A stretch of 64,000 bases of DNA from Prescottella sp. R16. Its GTDB lineage: Bacteria > Actinomycetota > Actinomycetes > Mycobacteriales > Mycobacteriaceae. The stretch lies in contig NZ_CP130943.1 in the NCBI RefSeq assembly GCF_030656875.1, forward strand, positions 3,720,001-3,784,000, given 5' to 3'. Each line of letters begins with the position of its first letter. Positions within the stretch are counted from its first letter, which is position 1. The notes beneath the pieces were generated by a model. The model was not told the DNA's origin, did not search any database, and was given only the letters and a program-made list of their open reading frames with translations. This document shows positions 9,939-19,352 of the stretch, in pieces. The position numbers and the translations under genes are program-made.

Positions 9939-10199
9939 TCAGCCGACGTCGAAATACGAGGTCTCGAGGTAGTCGTGCACGGCTTTCGCGTGTACCCGGA
10001 ACGAGCGTCCGACGCGGACCGCCGGGAGCTCACCACTGTGCACGAGTCGGTACACGGTCATCTTCGATACCCGCATCAGGGCCGCGACCTCCGCGACCGT
10101 GAGGAACTGCGTCGCGGCGAGACCCGCTCCACCGACGGCGTCCTGATTTTCCACTTTGGCCGGCTTTATCGGGTTTGCCGGGTTCTCTCCAGATCCCAT
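9939..10199 (-). CDS. Helix-turn-helix (excisionase/MerR-like) DNA-binding protein
   Basis: An 86-residue protein with a single DNA-binding domain in its C-terminal 60 residues: FLTVAEVAALMRVSKMTVYRLVHSGELPAVRVGRSFRVH, the excisionase-family winged HTH seen in Rv0500A and Streptomyces BldC-like proteins (only the motif is quoted in part here: key features are TVAEVA, the MTVYRL recognition helix and the wing VGRSFRV). ATG 10199 is chosen because GGAGG lies 11 bases upstream. No phage genes are nearby, so a regulatory rather than excision role is likely. Confidence 0.85.
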   Translation of the reverse strand: MGSGENPANPIKPAKVENQDAVGGAGLAATQFLTVAEVAALMRVSKMTVYRLVHSGELPAVRVGRSFRVHAKAVHDYLETSYFDVG

Positions 10200-10336
10200 C
10201 TGTCCACTTACCTCCGGCACGTGTCGCGCCGCCGGCTTCCCCTCCGGCGGAACAGACACGCACGTGCTACCTCGAGCTTAGCGGGACCAGAGGGGTGGAT
10301 GCGACGGGTGTGGCAAACAAGATCGCCAATCGAGAC

Positions 10337-11152
10337 CTAGTCGGTCACGGTCCCCAACTCGGCCGATCGGTCCCGGGCCGCGGCGAGGGCGTCGTAGAAC
10401 GCGGTCCGCAACCCACCCTGCTCCAGTCCACGGACGGCCGCCGCCGTGGTGCCGCCCGGCGAGGTGACCGCGGCCCGCAACTCGTGCGCGCTCTCCCCCG
10501 ACTCCGTGAGCATCGCCGCCGACCCGACCATCGTCTGCGCCACCAGCTCGCTCGCCGTCGCCCGCGTCAACCCGAGCGACACACCGGCGTCGATCATCGC
10601 CTCCGCGACCAGGAAGAAATACGCCGGACCCGAACCGGACACCGCGGTGACCGCGTCGATCTGCGATTCCGGGACGGTGGTGACGGTGCCGACCGTCCCC
10701 AGGACCGACCGCACCAGTTCGAGGTGCTCCGGCTTGACGTGCCGGCCGGGCGCGATGACGCTCGCGCCCTGACCGACGAGCATCGGGGTGTTGGGCATGA
10801 CCCGGACGACGGGGAAGCCGGCCGGCAGCTTCACCTCGTACCGGGCCGTCGGGATACCGGCCGCGAGCGAGACCAGCATCTGATCCTGCTCGCCGTCGAG
10901 ATCCACCTTGCCGAGCGCCGTCAGCACGGAGTCGACATCACCCGGCTTGACCGCGACGACGATGACGTCCGCGCCCTCGGCCGCATCCTCGATCGTCGTG
11001 ACCCGGATCGAATACGCCGCAGCCAGCTCCCGCGCCCGTGGCTCGTACGGCTCGGCGACGACCAGGTCCCGCGTCGCATGCCCGCCCTGCAACAGTCCCG
11101 AGATCAGGGCCTCGCCGATCTTGCCGCCACCGATCACCGCAATTCTCGTCAT
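10337..11152 (-). CDS. proC: Pyrroline-5-carboxylate reductase
   Basis: ProC reduces pyrroline-5-carboxylate to proline with NAD(P)H. The 271-residue protein starts MTRIAVIGGGKIGEALISGL with a Rossmann GxGxxG motif, has VMPNTPMLVG in the middle and the C-terminal dimerisation/active-site signature beginning AAVTSPGGTTAAAVRGLE. Length is typical. It is followed by the HTH protein and bS22 gene as in mycobacteria. Confidence 0.95.
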   Translation of the reverse strand: MTRIAVIGGGKIGEALISGLLQGGHATRDLVVAEPYEPRARELAAAYSIRVTTIEDAAEGADVIVVAVKPGDVDSVLTALGKVDLDGEQDQMLVSLAAGIPTARYEVKLPAGFPVVRVMPNTPMLVGQGASVIAPGRHVKPEHLELVRSVLGTVGTVTTVPESQIDAVTAVSGSGPAYFFLVAEAMIDAGVSLGLTRATASELVAQTMVGSAAMLTESGESAHELRAAVTSPGGTTAAAVRGLEQGGLRTAFYDALAAARDRSAELGTVTD

Positions 11153-11174
11153 ACGGACAGCTTAGGCACTGCGT

Positions 11175-11222
11175 GCCGGTGCGACTTTCCGGTAGTGGGT
11201 ACTACCGGAAAGTCACACCGGC
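11175..11222 (-). terminator. Palindromic terminator after the thioesterase gene
   Basis: Arms 11175-11196 and 11201-11222 pair over 22 bp with one mismatch around a 4-nt loop. The stem includes the core TTTCCGGTAGT shared with the hairpin at 766-814. It starts 12 nt beyond the stop of the thioesterase gene. Confidence 0.75.
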
Positions 11223-11233
11223 GCCCCCGCCGC

Positions 11234-12082
11234 TCACCTCGGGATCATCGCGAGTTGGCGGCTCTGGACGACGACGGCACCGGTGGAGTCGAGGACGGTG
11301 TGGTCCTCTTCGAACCAGGTGTCGCCGAGGACGGTGGAGCTCGCCATGACGCGCAGCCAGCCGGGGGCGGGGCGGCGGCGCAGGTAGGTGGTGAGCTGCA
11401 CGGTGGGTGCCCATCCGAAGAGTCCGCGGTTCATGACGACCGGGGCGCAGATGTCGCCGGTCATGATCGCGAACAGGGACGCGGTGGCGGGGTCCTGTTC
11501 GTCGGCGGGCCACGGTCGCGCCCACATGCGGACCTGCGGTTCACCCTGTCGGCCGTGGAGGAAGTGCGCGGAGGAGCCGTCGATGCTGAGCTCGCAGCCC
11601 TGGGAAACGTGCACGACCTGCGCCATCGGATGGTCGGCGGACATCGCCTGGGCGTCGGCGGACGGCTCGGCCGGGAGCCCGTCCAGGTCGTGGGCGCCGA
11701 CATAGTGCGGGTCCCCGGAGTCCGGGACGCCGAGGGTGACGGCGGCGCGTACGGCGGGCCGGCCGGCCTGCGACAGTTCGACGTCGACGAGCGACACCTG
11801 CCGGCCACGTTTGCGGACGACGGCGGTCATCTCGACCTCGCCGGGGTCGGGGGCGGTGAGGTAGTCGGCGCTGACGGCGAGGGGTGCGACGGCGGGGTCG
11901 ACGGGGAGGGCCGCGGTGGCCGTCCCGGTGAGTTCACGCACGGCCGCGGCCGCGCACACGGCCATCATGCTGCCGCCGTGCACTTTGGGCCCGATGGTCC
12001 AGATCGGGTCGATGTGGGCGGCGTAGCGGCCGGCGCCGTGGCCGGTGAGGGTGGTGAGGTCCCGGAAGGGGTGGTCGGTCAC
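11234..12082 (-). CDS. Acyl-CoA thioesterase family protein (double hotdog)
   Basis: A 282-residue TesB-like double-hotdog protein. The N-terminal hotdog includes the VHGGSMMAVCAAAAVRELTG helix and the C-terminal hotdog ends with a STVLGDTWFEEDHTVLDSTG segment, typical of the 4HBT_3 thioesterase family. It should hydrolyse acyl-CoA in the cytosol; the chain length is unknown. Its start overlaps the MerR-family regulator stop by 4 nt, so the two are co-transcribed. Confidence 0.85.
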   Translation of the reverse strand: MTDHPFRDLTTLTGHGAGRYAAHIDPIWTIGPKVHGGSMMAVCAAAAVRELTGTATAALPVDPAVAPLAVSADYLTAPDPGEVEMTAVVRKRGRQVSLVDVELSQAGRPAVRAAVTLGVPDSGDPHYVGAHDLDGLPAEPSADAQAMSADHPMAQVVHVSQGCELSIDGSSAHFLHGRQGEPQVRMWARPWPADEQDPATASLFAIMTGDICAPVVMNRGLFGWAPTVQLTTYLRRRPAPGWLRVMASSTVLGDTWFEEDHTVLDSTGAVVVQSRQLAMIPR

Positions 12083-12732
12083 GATCGGTCCTGTCTGTCG
12101 GCGGATGCGAGGTCGTCGAAGGTGTCGGTGCCGAACCGTTCGGCACCGATGTCCTGGTGGGCGAGCCGGCGGAGTGCGGCGAGGACGGGTTCGTAGATGG
12201 CGGTGCCGAGGACGGCGTACTCGATCGCGTTCTCCACGGAGTCGGTGGGCATGAGGTCGAGGTCGATCTCGGCGACGGCGCGGACGTGCCGCGCGTACAC
12301 GTCGAGGCGGTCGTCGGTCATGGGCAGGCCGACGGATTCGGCGGCGGCGAGGGCCCGCTCGAGTTGTGCGACAACGGGATACGACGGGTCGTACACCTGG
12401 CCGATCCGTTCCAGGACGGCGCGGGCGCGCGGGTGGTCGCCGTCGTCCCCGCCCGCGGGATACGGCGGCAGTGCGGAGAGGGCGCGTCCGACGGTCTCGA
12501 AGACGGTGTCGGCGGGACGGTCGATCAGCCCCACGACGACGCGGATCTTCCCGAGCGGCAGGCCGACGCCCGCGAGGGCTTTGACGAGGGCGAGGCGCCG
12601 CACGTGCTGCTCGCCGTACTCGGCCTGCGTGGCACTGCTCGATTCGCCGGGCATGAGCAGTCCCTCGCGCAGGTAGTACTTCACAGTGGCCAGCGGCACC
12701 CCGCTGACCGCCACCAGTTCGGACACCCGCAT
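12079..12732 (-). CDS. MerR family transcriptional regulator
   Basis: A 217-residue regulator starting with a MerR winged helix: VSELVAVSGVPLATVKYYLR, followed by the second-half signature EYGEQHVRRLALVKAL. The C-terminal 130 residues form an unassigned helical effector domain without Cys, so it is not a metal sensor of the MerR/CueR type. It lies in an operon with an acyl-CoA thioesterase and opposite a small membrane protein gene, with a perfect palindrome in the shared promoter. An acyl or lipophilic ligand is a reasonable guess only. Confidence 0.88.
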   Translation of the reverse strand: MRVSELVAVSGVPLATVKYYLREGLLMPGESSSATQAEYGEQHVRRLALVKALAGVGLPLGKIRVVVGLIDRPADTVFETVGRALSALPPYPAGGDDGDHPRARAVLERIGQVYDPSYPVVAQLERALAAAESVGLPMTDDRLDVYARHVRAVAEIDLDLMPTDSVENAIEYAVLGTAIYEPVLAALRRLAHQDIGAERFGTDTFDDLASADRQDRS

Positions 12733-12784
12733 CGACGTCTCCTACTTGACAGCACCGTGGCCGGCACCGACGATGAACATCATT

Positions 12785-12801
12785 GGATAGTTGAACTATC
12801 C
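12785..12801. promoter_or_regulatory. Palindromic operator between merR-type gene and membrane protein gene
   Basis: GGATAGTTGAACTATCC is a perfect 8-1-8 palindrome in the 108-bp divergent promoter region. Its centre overlaps a plausible plus-strand -35 element (TTGAAC 12791-12796) 17 bp from a -10-like GAGACT (12814-12819). It is the best candidate for the MerR-family regulator's binding site. Confidence 0.65.
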
Positions 12802-12840
12802 AGATTTGGATTCGAGACTACCGCACGTCAGGAGCTCGTC

Positions 12841-13257
12841 ATGGATCCGCTTCTCACCATCGTCGTCGGCGTCACCGTGCTCACCGTCGTCGGCATCGTC
12901 TCCGGCGGCGTGTTCCTGTTGCGCATCGTGACCGGCCGCCACGGCGCCAACGACCTACAGAAGAGCTTCTTCCGCGCCGGTCACGCCCACGCGGGCGTAC
13001 TGGTGATCCTCGGTGTGCTGCTCGCCGTTCTCACCACGGTCGTCGACGCGAGTCCCGGCTGGTCCGCAGCCGGGGCGATCGCGGTGCTGGTGGCCGCGAT
13101 CCTGATCCCCGCAGGATTCTTCCTGTCGGTGCTGGGACGGGATCCCGCGGCGCCGGGGCCGATGATCGCGTCGATCGCAGCCGGTGCGGTCAGCCTCGTC
13201 GCCGGACTCGTGATCTCCGGGATCACGGTGATCGCGGCGGGAGTGACTGCGCTGTAA
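12841..13257 (+). CDS. Small integral membrane protein
   Basis: A 138-residue protein with four predicted transmembrane helices (about residues 5-30, 50-70, 76-98 and 108-135). ATG 12841 has AGGAG six bases upstream. A conserved-looking loop with NDLQKSFFRAGHAHAGVLVI joins helices 1 and 2. No family name can be assigned with confidence. The divergent placement next to a MerR-type regulator and its palindrome suggests that it is the regulated target. Confidence 0.75.
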   Translation: MDPLLTIVVGVTVLTVVGIVSGGVFLLRIVTGRHGANDLQKSFFRAGHAHAGVLVILGVLLAVLTTVVDASPGWSAAGAIAVLVAAILIPAGFFLSVLGRDPAAPGPMIASIAAGAVSLVAGLVISGITVIAAGVTAL

Positions 13258-13274
13258 CCGGCGACCGCACCGCG

Positions 13275-14117
13275 TCAGCGCAGGTTCTCGCGCGCGAAGC
13301 CGAGGGCCTGCCCGAGCATCGCGGCACGTTCGGGTCGGGTCCGCGCGTTCTGGGTGTTGATCTCGACGACGACCTGGCCCGAGAATCCGCTGCCGGCCAG
13401 GTGTCGGCACACCTCGACGCACGGCTGCGTGCCGTGGCCGGGAATCAGGTGCTCGTCGGTGGACGCGCCGCGGCCGTCGGCGAGGTGCAGGTGCGACAGT
13501 CCCGGACCCATGCGTCGCGCGAGGTCCATCGCGTCCATCCCCGCGGTGGCGGTGTGCGACAGGTCGAGCGTGTAGTGCCGGTAACCGACGTCGGTGGGAT
13601 CGTAGGACGGGCTGAACGCCGACAGTGCCGCACCGGGTCCGCCGCGTCGGCGCAGGCGTTCGGCGGTGCGCTCCCGCCCACCGAAGAAGCTGTCCGCCCG
13701 CATCGGGAACATGTTCTCGACTGCGACGACGACGCCGGTCCGCTCCTCGAGTGCGGCGACCTGGTCGGAGAACCCGTCGGCGTAGCGGCGCTGCCATCGG
13801 AACGGTGGATGCACCACGACGTTCGATGCCCCCAGGGCTTCGGCCGCCTCGGCGGACCGGTCCAGTTTCGTGACCGGATCCGATCCCCACACCCGCTGCG
13901 AGATCAGCAGGCACGGCGCGTGCACGGCCTGCACCGGCACCGCGTACTTCCGGATCAGCCGCTGGACGGCCGAGAGGTCCTGGCTGACGGCCTCGGCCCA
14001 CACCATCAGTTCGACGCCGTCGTAGCCGACCTCGGCCGCGTACCGGAACGCGGCTTCCGTGTTCTCGGGGTAGACGGACGCGGTCGACAGCCCCACCAGG
14101 ATCTTCCGGTCGGGCAT
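13275..14117 (-). CDS. Sugar phosphate isomerase/epimerase family protein (TIM barrel, Rv0498-like)
   Basis: A 280-residue xylose-isomerase-like TIM barrel. Candidate metal ligands are spread as in AP endonuclease-2 proteins: Glu in GYDGVELMVW, His in VVVHPPF, Glu in VAVENMFP, Asp-Ser-His in LDLSHTATAG, His in LSHLHLADG and Glu in VVVEINTQ. The substrate is unknown. ATG 14117; the gene lies 31 nt downstream of the membrane-protein gene, in the same order as mycobacterial Rv0497-Rv0498. Confidence 0.85.
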   Translation of the reverse strand: MPDRKILVGLSTASVYPENTEAAFRYAAEVGYDGVELMVWAEAVSQDLSAVQRLIRKYAVPVQAVHAPCLLISQRVWGSDPVTKLDRSAEAAEALGASNVVVHPPFRWQRRYADGFSDQVAALEERTGVVVAVENMFPMRADSFFGGRERTAERLRRRGGPGAALSAFSPSYDPTDVGYRHYTLDLSHTATAGMDAMDLARRMGPGLSHLHLADGRGASTDEHLIPGHGTQPCVEVCRHLAGSGFSGQVVVEINTQNARTRPERAAMLGQALGFARENLR

Positions 14118-14148
14118 GCGCGTCCCCCTTCTCTCGGCCGGTGTCGGG

Positions 14149-15156
14149 TCAGCTCGTGCTGAGCAGGAACGCCAGCGGACCGAGGGTGACGAAGACGCCC
14201 GCGACGAGCGCGATCACCAGGCTGGTGATGTCGTCGGTGCGGCGCAGGATCCGCACCATCGCGACCAGGCCGACGATCACCAGCACCGCAAGGACCAGCG
14301 CCACCATCGGCAGCATGTCCCACAGCTTCTCGAAACCCTTGAACATCAGGGCACCGGCGACGACGGCGACGACGCCCTGACCGAGCAGGACCGCCCACTG
14401 CTTCATGCCGTTCTGCTCCGGTTCCGGCACGACGAGGTCGTCGTCGGATTCCTCGGCGGCCGGGGTCTCGGCTGCGGGGGTGTCGGTGGAGACGGTCTCG
14501 GTGGCGGCTCTGCGGTCCTGCCGCATCAGCTCACCGGCGATCGTCTGCCCGGACAACAGTTCGGGCTCGGGGTTGCTGCTGTGGGCGAGCGCAGGCACCT
14601 GCGGGATGACGGTCGTCGCGGACGCGTCCACGCTCGGAGTCTCCGCCGGGGCTGCGGTCCGGGACGGCGAACCGAAAGCCGCGGTCACGGCCGGAGTGAC
14701 GACGGTCGGGGCCTCCACCACCGGGGCCTTCGGCTCGGGTGCCTTCGGCGGCTCGGGCGTCTTCGGCGGCTCGGGCGTCTTCGGCGGCTCGGGCGTCTTC
14801 TGCAGCCCGACGTCCGTCCGGGACTCGGGTTCCTGCACCGGTTCGGGAGCCGCGTCCTCGACCACCGGAGTCGTGACGGTCGGCGTCGCGGCTGCCGGGC
14901 TCGCTGCGGCCGGCGTCTCGGTGGCCGACTTCGCGGCAGCAGTGTCGTCGGCGGTGGTGTCGGTGTCGGTGTTCGAGACGGCCCGCGACTTGCGGACGAT
15001 CGGGAACTCGCCGGTCAGTTCGGCGACGGAGATACCACCTGCGACGCCACGGCGTCGGCGTCCACCACTGCTGCTACCGGAGCCGACGCTCTGCCCGTTG
15101 CGGGCCAGCAGTTCCGCAACCGAAATCGCTTGGCTGTCACCTTCGGGCTCAGTCAT
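14149..15156 (-). CDS. Proline/alanine-rich membrane protein (Rv0497-like)
   Basis: A 335-residue protein. The first 230 residues are predicted disordered, with many Pro, Ala, Thr and Glu and a repeated TPEPPK motif; the last 105 residues hold three transmembrane helices (around residues 245-262, 268-292 and 303-330). ATG 15156 overlaps the ppx stop by 4 nt, so it is translated together with the exopolyphosphatase gene. Two ISVAEL motifs near the N-terminus ([11 protein letters not shown] and [11 protein letters not shown]) may be docking sites. Function unknown. Confidence 0.82.
   Translation of the reverse strand: MTEPEGDSQAISVAELLARNGQSVGSGSSSGGRRRRGVAGGISVAELTGEFPIVRKSRAVSNTDTDTTADDTAAAKSATETPAAASPAAATPTVTTPVVEDAAPEPVQEPESRTDVGLQKTPEPPKTPEPPKTPEPPKAPEPKAPVVEAPTVVTPAVTAAFGSPSRTAAPAETPSVDASATTVIPQVPALAHSSNPEPELLSGQTIAGELMRQDRRAATETVSTDTPAAETPAAEESDDDLVVPEPEQNGMKQWAVLLGQGVVAVVAGALMFKGFEKLWDMLPMVALVLAVLVIVGLVAMVRILRRTDDITSLVIALVAGVFVTLGPLAFLLSTS
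14743..14796 (-). repeat. Three perfect 18-bp tandem repeats coding TPEPPK
   Basis: Units 14743-14760, 14761-14778 and 14779-14796 are identical. They encode the TPEPPK hexapeptides of the disordered region of the Rv0497-like membrane protein and could vary in copy number between strains without shifting frame. Confidence 0.9.
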
Positions 15157-16106
15157 CGAGCGCTCACCACCAGTTCTCCACCCATGTCCGTATCGAGCTT
15201 GCGAAGAATCAGACCTTCCCGCAACGCCCACGGGCAAATCTCGAGCGTGTCGATTCCCAGGGCGCGCATGCTGGCCTCCGCAACGAGAGCGCCGGCCACG
15301 ATCTGTTGGGAGCGGTCGGAACTCACGCCCTCCAATTCTGCACGGTCGCTCGATGTCATCCGCGAGATGAAGGCGATCAGCTGCCGCAACCCGCTCGCGG
15401 TGAGCGTCCGTTTGACACGCAGACCGGCCCCGGACGGGGCGGCACCGGTGAGCCGGGCGAGCGACCGGAACGTCTTCGACGTGCCGACCCGCAGGTCGGG
15501 AGTGCCGGCTGCTCGCAGTTCCTTGGCGGGGCCGACGAGTTCGGCGTCGAGCCAGTCCCGCAGGACGGCGACGCGGCGCTTGCCGGGCGGGTCGTCGTGC
15601 AGCCAGTCCCGGGTGAGGCGTCCGGCACCGAGTTGCAGCGAGAACGCCACTTCGGGGTCCTCGTCGCCACCGCACGTCAGCTCGAGCGAGCCGCCGCCGA
15701 TGTCGATGTTGAGGATGTGGCCGGCGCTCCAGCCGTACCAGCGTCGGACGGCGAGGAACGTGAGCCGCGCCTCGTCCACCCCGGACAGCACCTCGAGATT
15801 CACGCCGGCCTCGGCCCGCACCCGGGACAGGACGGCGTCGGAGTTGTTGGCGTCGCGCACCGCGGACGTCGCGAACGCCATCAGTTCCCCGCAGCCCGAG
15901 GACCGGGCGATACCCGCGAAGTCCTGCACCGTCTCCACCAGACGGTCCGCGCCGGCAGCAGTGATGTCGCCGCGGTCGTCGGTGTTCTCGGCCAGCCGCA
16001 GCGCGGACTTGGTGGAACTCATCGGGGTGGGATGCCCACCACGATGTGCGTCCACCACGAGCAGGTGGACGGTGTTGCTTCCGACGTCGAGTACCCCAAG
16101 GCGCAC
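15153..16106 (-). CDS. Exopolyphosphatase Ppx/GppA family
   Basis: A 317-residue ASKHA-fold phosphatase: phosphate-1 loop [17 protein letters not shown] at the N-terminus and the second loop [14 protein letters not shown] near residue 145. The length matches the short actinobacterial Ppx1 (Rv0496), which lacks the C-terminal HD-like domains of E. coli Ppx. It should cleave terminal phosphate from polyphosphate or pppGpp. It lies near SenX3-RegX3, and PPK2 is further along, so polyphosphate turnover is well represented here. GTG 16106 start. Confidence 0.9.
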   Translation of the reverse strand: MRLGVLDVGSNTVHLLVVDAHRGGHPTPMSSTKSALRLAENTDDRGDITAAGADRLVETVQDFAGIARSSGCGELMAFATSAVRDANNSDAVLSRVRAEAGVNLEVLSGVDEARLTFLAVRRWYGWSAGHILNIDIGGGSLELTCGGDEDPEVAFSLQLGAGRLTRDWLHDDPPGKRRVAVLRDWLDAELVGPAKELRAAGTPDLRVGTSKTFRSLARLTGAAPSGAGLRVKRTLTASGLRQLIAFISRMTSSDRAELEGVSSDRSQQIVAGALVAEASMRALGIDTLEICPWALREGLILRKLDTDMGGELVVSAR

Positions 16107-16139
16107 ACGGCTACGGTACTGGGTCTACCGTCGGGCACT

Positions 16140-16970
16140 GTGACAGCAGGTAGTACCGGCGGCCCCCACAAGATCGTGCCGGCCCCGGAAGTAGATCTCG
16201 ATTTCCCGCGCGAATGGGTGCAGTTCGTCGACCCCGAAAACCCCGAGCACACCGTCAAAGCCGATATGACGTGGCTGCTTTCGCGCTGGACCTGCGTGTT
16301 CGGCACTCCGGCCTGCCAGGGCACGGTCGCCGACCGCCCCGACGACGGTTGCTGCTCGCACGGCGCGTTCCTGTCCGACGACGAGGACCGCGAGAAGCTC
16401 GATGCCTCCGTGAAGATGCTCACACCCGACGACTGGCAGTTCATGGAGAAAGGTCTCGGGAAGAAGGGCTACGTCGAGGAGGACGACCTCGAGGACGAGC
16501 CGGCGCTGCGCACCCGCCGCTACAAGGGGGCGTGCATCTTCCTGAACCGTCCCGACTTCGCGGGCGGCATCGGCTGCGCGCTGCACGGGATGGCACTGCG
16601 CAAGGGCATCGAACCGCTCGAGGTGAAACCGGACGTGTGCTGGCAGCTGCCGATCCGCCGCACCCAGGAATGGGTGGACCGCCCCGACGGCGAACAGATC
16701 CTCGAGACCACGATCACCGAGTACGACCGCCGCGGCTGGGGCGAGGGCGGCGAGGACCTCGAGTGGTACTGTTCCGGCTCCCCCGACGCGCACGTCGGCG
16801 CCCGCCCGGTGTGGCAGTCGTACGCGCCGGAACTCACCGAACTGCTCGGCAAACCCGCCTACGACGAACTCGCATCACTGTGCCGCCGCCGGGAAGGTCT
16901 GGGCCTGATCGCAATTCACCCCGCGACCACGATTGCGCAGGAGAAGTCCGCGCAGGAGAAGTCGCAGTAG
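16140..16970 (+). CDS. Conserved cysteine-rich protein (Rv0495c-like)
   Basis: A 276-residue protein conserved in mycobacteria. GTG 16140 is chosen because upstream codons belong to the antisense of ppx. It carries clustered Cys residues: [54 protein letters not shown] and SLCRRR. The spacing resembles proteins that bind an iron-sulfur cluster or zinc, but no family function is known to me. It faces the regX3 gene and shares a bidirectional terminator with it. Confidence 0.85.
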   Translation: MTAGSTGGPHKIVPAPEVDLDFPREWVQFVDPENPEHTVKADMTWLLSRWTCVFGTPACQGTVADRPDDGCCSHGAFLSDDEDREKLDASVKMLTPDDWQFMEKGLGKKGYVEEDDLEDEPALRTRRYKGACIFLNRPDFAGGIGCALHGMALRKGIEPLEVKPDVCWQLPIRRTQEWVDRPDGEQILETTITEYDRRGWGEGGEDLEWYCSGSPDAHVGARPVWQSYAPELTELLGKPAYDELASLCRRREGLGLIAIHPATTIAQEKSAQEKSQ

Positions 16971-16980
16971 CCCCCTGCGG

Positions 16981-17027
16981 CCGAATGTCACATGCGTTCG
17001 GTCCGAGTGAACGCATGTGACATTCGG
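16981..17027. terminator. Bidirectional terminator between Rv0495c-like gene and regX3
   Basis: Perfect 19-bp inverted repeat, arms 16981-16999 and 17009-17027, loop 9 nt, lying 10 nt past the plus-strand stop and 35 nt past the regX3 stop. Confidence 0.8.
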
Positions 17028-17062
17028 TCAGGCAGGTGAGGCGGGCCGGTCGAGCCGAGCGC

Positions 17063-17752
17063 TCACTCCTCGAGCTTGTATCCCAGCCCGCGGACGGTCA
17101 CCAGGTGCTTGGGCTTGCCCGGGTCGGATTCGATCTTGGCGCGCAGTCGCTTGACGTGGACGTCGAGCGTCTTGGTGTCGCCCACGTAGTCGGCGCCCCA
17201 CACGCGGTCGATGAGCTGACCACGGGTGAGGACTCGTCCGGAGTTGCGGAGCAGGTATTCGAGCAGGTCGAATTCCTTGAGCGGCAACGACACCGGTTCA
17301 CCGTCGACGTGCACGAGGTGCCGTTCGACGTCCATGCGGACGGGGCCTGCCTCGAGGACGCCGTCCTCGACGACGGTGTCCCCGTCGGCGTCGGCGCCGC
17401 GGCGCAGGACCGCGCGGATGCGGGCGATCAGTTCGCGGGCCGAGTACGGCTTGGTGACGTAGTCGTCGGCGCCGAGTTCGAGTCCGACGACCTTGTCGAT
17501 CTCGCTGTCGCGGGCGGTGACCATGATGACGGGCACCGAGGAGCGGAGGCGCAGTTGCTTGCACACGTCGGTGCCGCTCATGCCGGGCAGCATGACGTCG
17601 AGCAGGACGATGTCGGCGCCGGAACGCTCGAATTCGGCCAGTGCGGACGGTCCGTCACCGACAACGGTGGTGTCGAAGCCTTCCTTGCGGAGCAGGAAGG
17701 CGAGCGGCTCGGCCAGCGATTCCTCGTCCTCCACGATCAGCACACTCGTCAA
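17063..17752 (-). CDS. regX3: Response regulator RegX3
   Basis: OmpR/PhoB-type regulator of 229 residues. The receiver domain has acidic residues EDEE at 8-11, phospho-acceptor Asp52 in IVLLDVMLPG, and Lys in DDYVTKPYSA. The C-terminal winged helix carries DVHVKRLRAKIE and ends in RGLGYKLEE. The start is TTG 17752, seven bases after GGAGG, which gives the same N-terminus as mycobacterial RegX3. With SenX3 it should control phosphate-starvation genes. The senX3-regX3 gap is 31 bp and has no intergenic repeat. Confidence 0.95.
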   Translation of the reverse strand: MTSVLIVEDEESLAEPLAFLLRKEGFDTTVVGDGPSALAEFERSGADIVLLDVMLPGMSGTDVCKQLRLRSSVPVIMVTARDSEIDKVVGLELGADDYVTKPYSARELIARIRAVLRRGADADGDTVVEDGVLEAGPVRMDVERHLVHVDGEPVSLPLKEFDLLEYLLRNSGRVLTRGQLIDRVWGADYVGDTKTLDVHVKRLRAKIESDPGKPKHLVTVRGLGYKLEE

Positions 17753-17783
17753 CGGTTGCCCTCCAGGCTCGTGCCGCGTCGTG

Positions 17784-19013
17784 TCACGATGCGGCATTCT
17801 TGTCGATCATTGCGGGTCGGTGGGGCTCGGGCGTGGGGACGCCGTCACCGGGGCTCGACGCGGCAGCGGCGGTGGCCGTCGTGTCGAAGTGGCCGGGGAT
17901 CTGCAGGGTGAACGTCGACCCGGTGCCGGGGCGGCTCCACAGGTCGATGGTTCCGTTGTGGTTGGCGGCGACGTGCTTGACGATCGCGAGGCCGAGGCCG
18001 GTGCCGCCGGTGGCGCGGGAGCGGGCCTTGTCGACGCGGAAGAAGCGTTCGAAGACGCGTTCCTGATCTTCCTTCGCGATGCCGATACCGCGGTCGGTGA
18101 CGGCGATCGCGACGTCGTCGCCCCGCACCGTTCGACTCACCGAGACGGGGGTTCCCTTGGGCGAGTAGGCGATTGCGTTGGAGACGAGGTTCGTCAGCGC
18201 GGTCACCAGCAGCGCCCGGTCTCCCATCACCTCGAAGCCGCTGGGTGCGTCGGTGTGGACGGTGATCTCGGCGGTCTCGGCGGCGACGGCCGACCTGCGC
18301 AGCGCCTCGTCGACGACGTCGTCGACGTCGACGACCTCGAGGTCGGGCAGTTTCTCGGCGCCCTGCAGCCGGGACAGCGCGATCAGTTCGGTGACCATGT
18401 TGCCGAGCCGCGCCGATTCGCTGAGCACCTTCTGCCCGAAGTAGCGGACCGAGTCGGGGTCGTCGGCGGATTCGAGGAGTGCTTCGGCGAGCAGTCCCAT
18501 CGCACCGACGGGCGTCTTGAGTTCGTGACTGACGTTGGCGACGAAGTCGCGGCGGGTCGCCTCCATGCGGACCTGTTCGGAGTCGTCGTCGGCGAACACC
18601 ACGACGAACCGCCGGTCCTCCTCGGTGAGCAGCCGGACGACGGCCCGGACGGCCATCCGTTCCCGGCCACGCGGCGCGGCGCGCATCGTCAGATCCACCT
18701 CGACCGGCTCCCCGGTCTCGAACACGGTGGTGGCCGCGACCCAGGCCCGGTCGTCGAGCATGCGGTTGCGGACCAGTCCGAGCTCGTCGGCCCGCGGATT
18801 GGCCAGGACGACGTCGTTGAACGTGTCGACCACCGCGATCCCGCTCTCGGAGGTGCGGACGATCAGGTCGAGCGCCTGTGACAGCGTCAGCCCCGCCTGC
18901 GACTGCTGACGCCGTGTGTGCCGGGCCGCGAGACGCGGGACGACCACCCCACCGACGATGCAACCGGCGACAGCGGCTACAACGGCGAGCAGTACGGCCT
19001 GAACAACAGTCAC
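17784..19013 (-). CDS. senX3: Sensor histidine kinase SenX3
   Basis: A 409-residue membrane histidine kinase. One strong transmembrane helix occupies residues 3-27, followed by a PAS-like region (45-145), the H-box [15 protein letters not shown] with phosphorylated His163, and an ATPase domain with N-box [12 protein letters not shown]1 DRGIGI and G2 GGTGLGL. GTG 19013 gives a length equal to the mycobacterial protein. It senses phosphate status and phosphorylates RegX3. The order gpmA-senX3-regX3 matches mycobacteria. Confidence 0.95.
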   Translation of the reverse strand: MTVVQAVLLAVVAAVAGCIVGGVVVPRLAARHTRRQQSQAGLTLSQALDLIVRTSESGIAVVDTFNDVVLANPRADELGLVRNRMLDDRAWVAATTVFETGEPVEVDLTMRAAPRGRERMAVRAVVRLLTEEDRRFVVVFADDDSEQVRMEATRRDFVANVSHELKTPVGAMGLLAEALLESADDPDSVRYFGQKVLSESARLGNMVTELIALSRLQGAEKLPDLEVVDVDDVVDEALRRSAVAAETAEITVHTDAPSGFEVMGDRALLVTALTNLVSNAIAYSPKGTPVSVSRTVRGDDVAIAVTDRGIGIAKEDQERVFERFFRVDKARSRATGGTGLGLAIVKHVAANHNGTIDLWSRPGTGSTFTLQIPGHFDTTATAAAASSPGDGVPTPEPHRPAMIDKNAAS

Positions 19014-19352
19014 ACGAGAATCGTACGTTCGACCAACGCGTCCCCGAAGCCGGGTTCGACGGTTGTCCCGCCCGTCACAGGCCCGAGAGCTGGCGTTTTC
19101 CGATCGTTCACCGTTTGTTTGCCCGCCCCGCTTCCCCGCTTTGCCTCTCCCCGCTTCGGCTCTCTGTCCCCCCCCCCCCCCGCGTTTCGCGCACCTGTCG
19201 CGCCCTGGAACACCGAAACCCCGCGTTTCGCGCACTTGTCGCGGTCCCGGGCACGGGAAACACGACAACAAGTGCGCGAAACGCGGGGTGGTCTCGGGCT
19301 CGGCGCCCGAATACGGGCCTACGAACGCAGGCCTACGAACTCCGGGACCGGC
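19014..19352. promoter_or_regulatory. Intergenic region gpmA-senX3 with poly-C tract and repeated CGCGTTTCGCGCAC element
   Basis: This 339-bp gap must hold the senX3-regX3 promoter and the gpmA terminator. It contains a run of 14 C at 19168-19181, immediately followed by one copy of CGCGTTTCGCGCACCTGTCG; a second copy (T for one C) forms the left arm 19218-19239 of a perfect 22-bp inverted repeat whose right arm is 19268-19289. The hairpin probably ends gpmA transcription. No coding sequence is convincing here. Confidence 0.65.
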
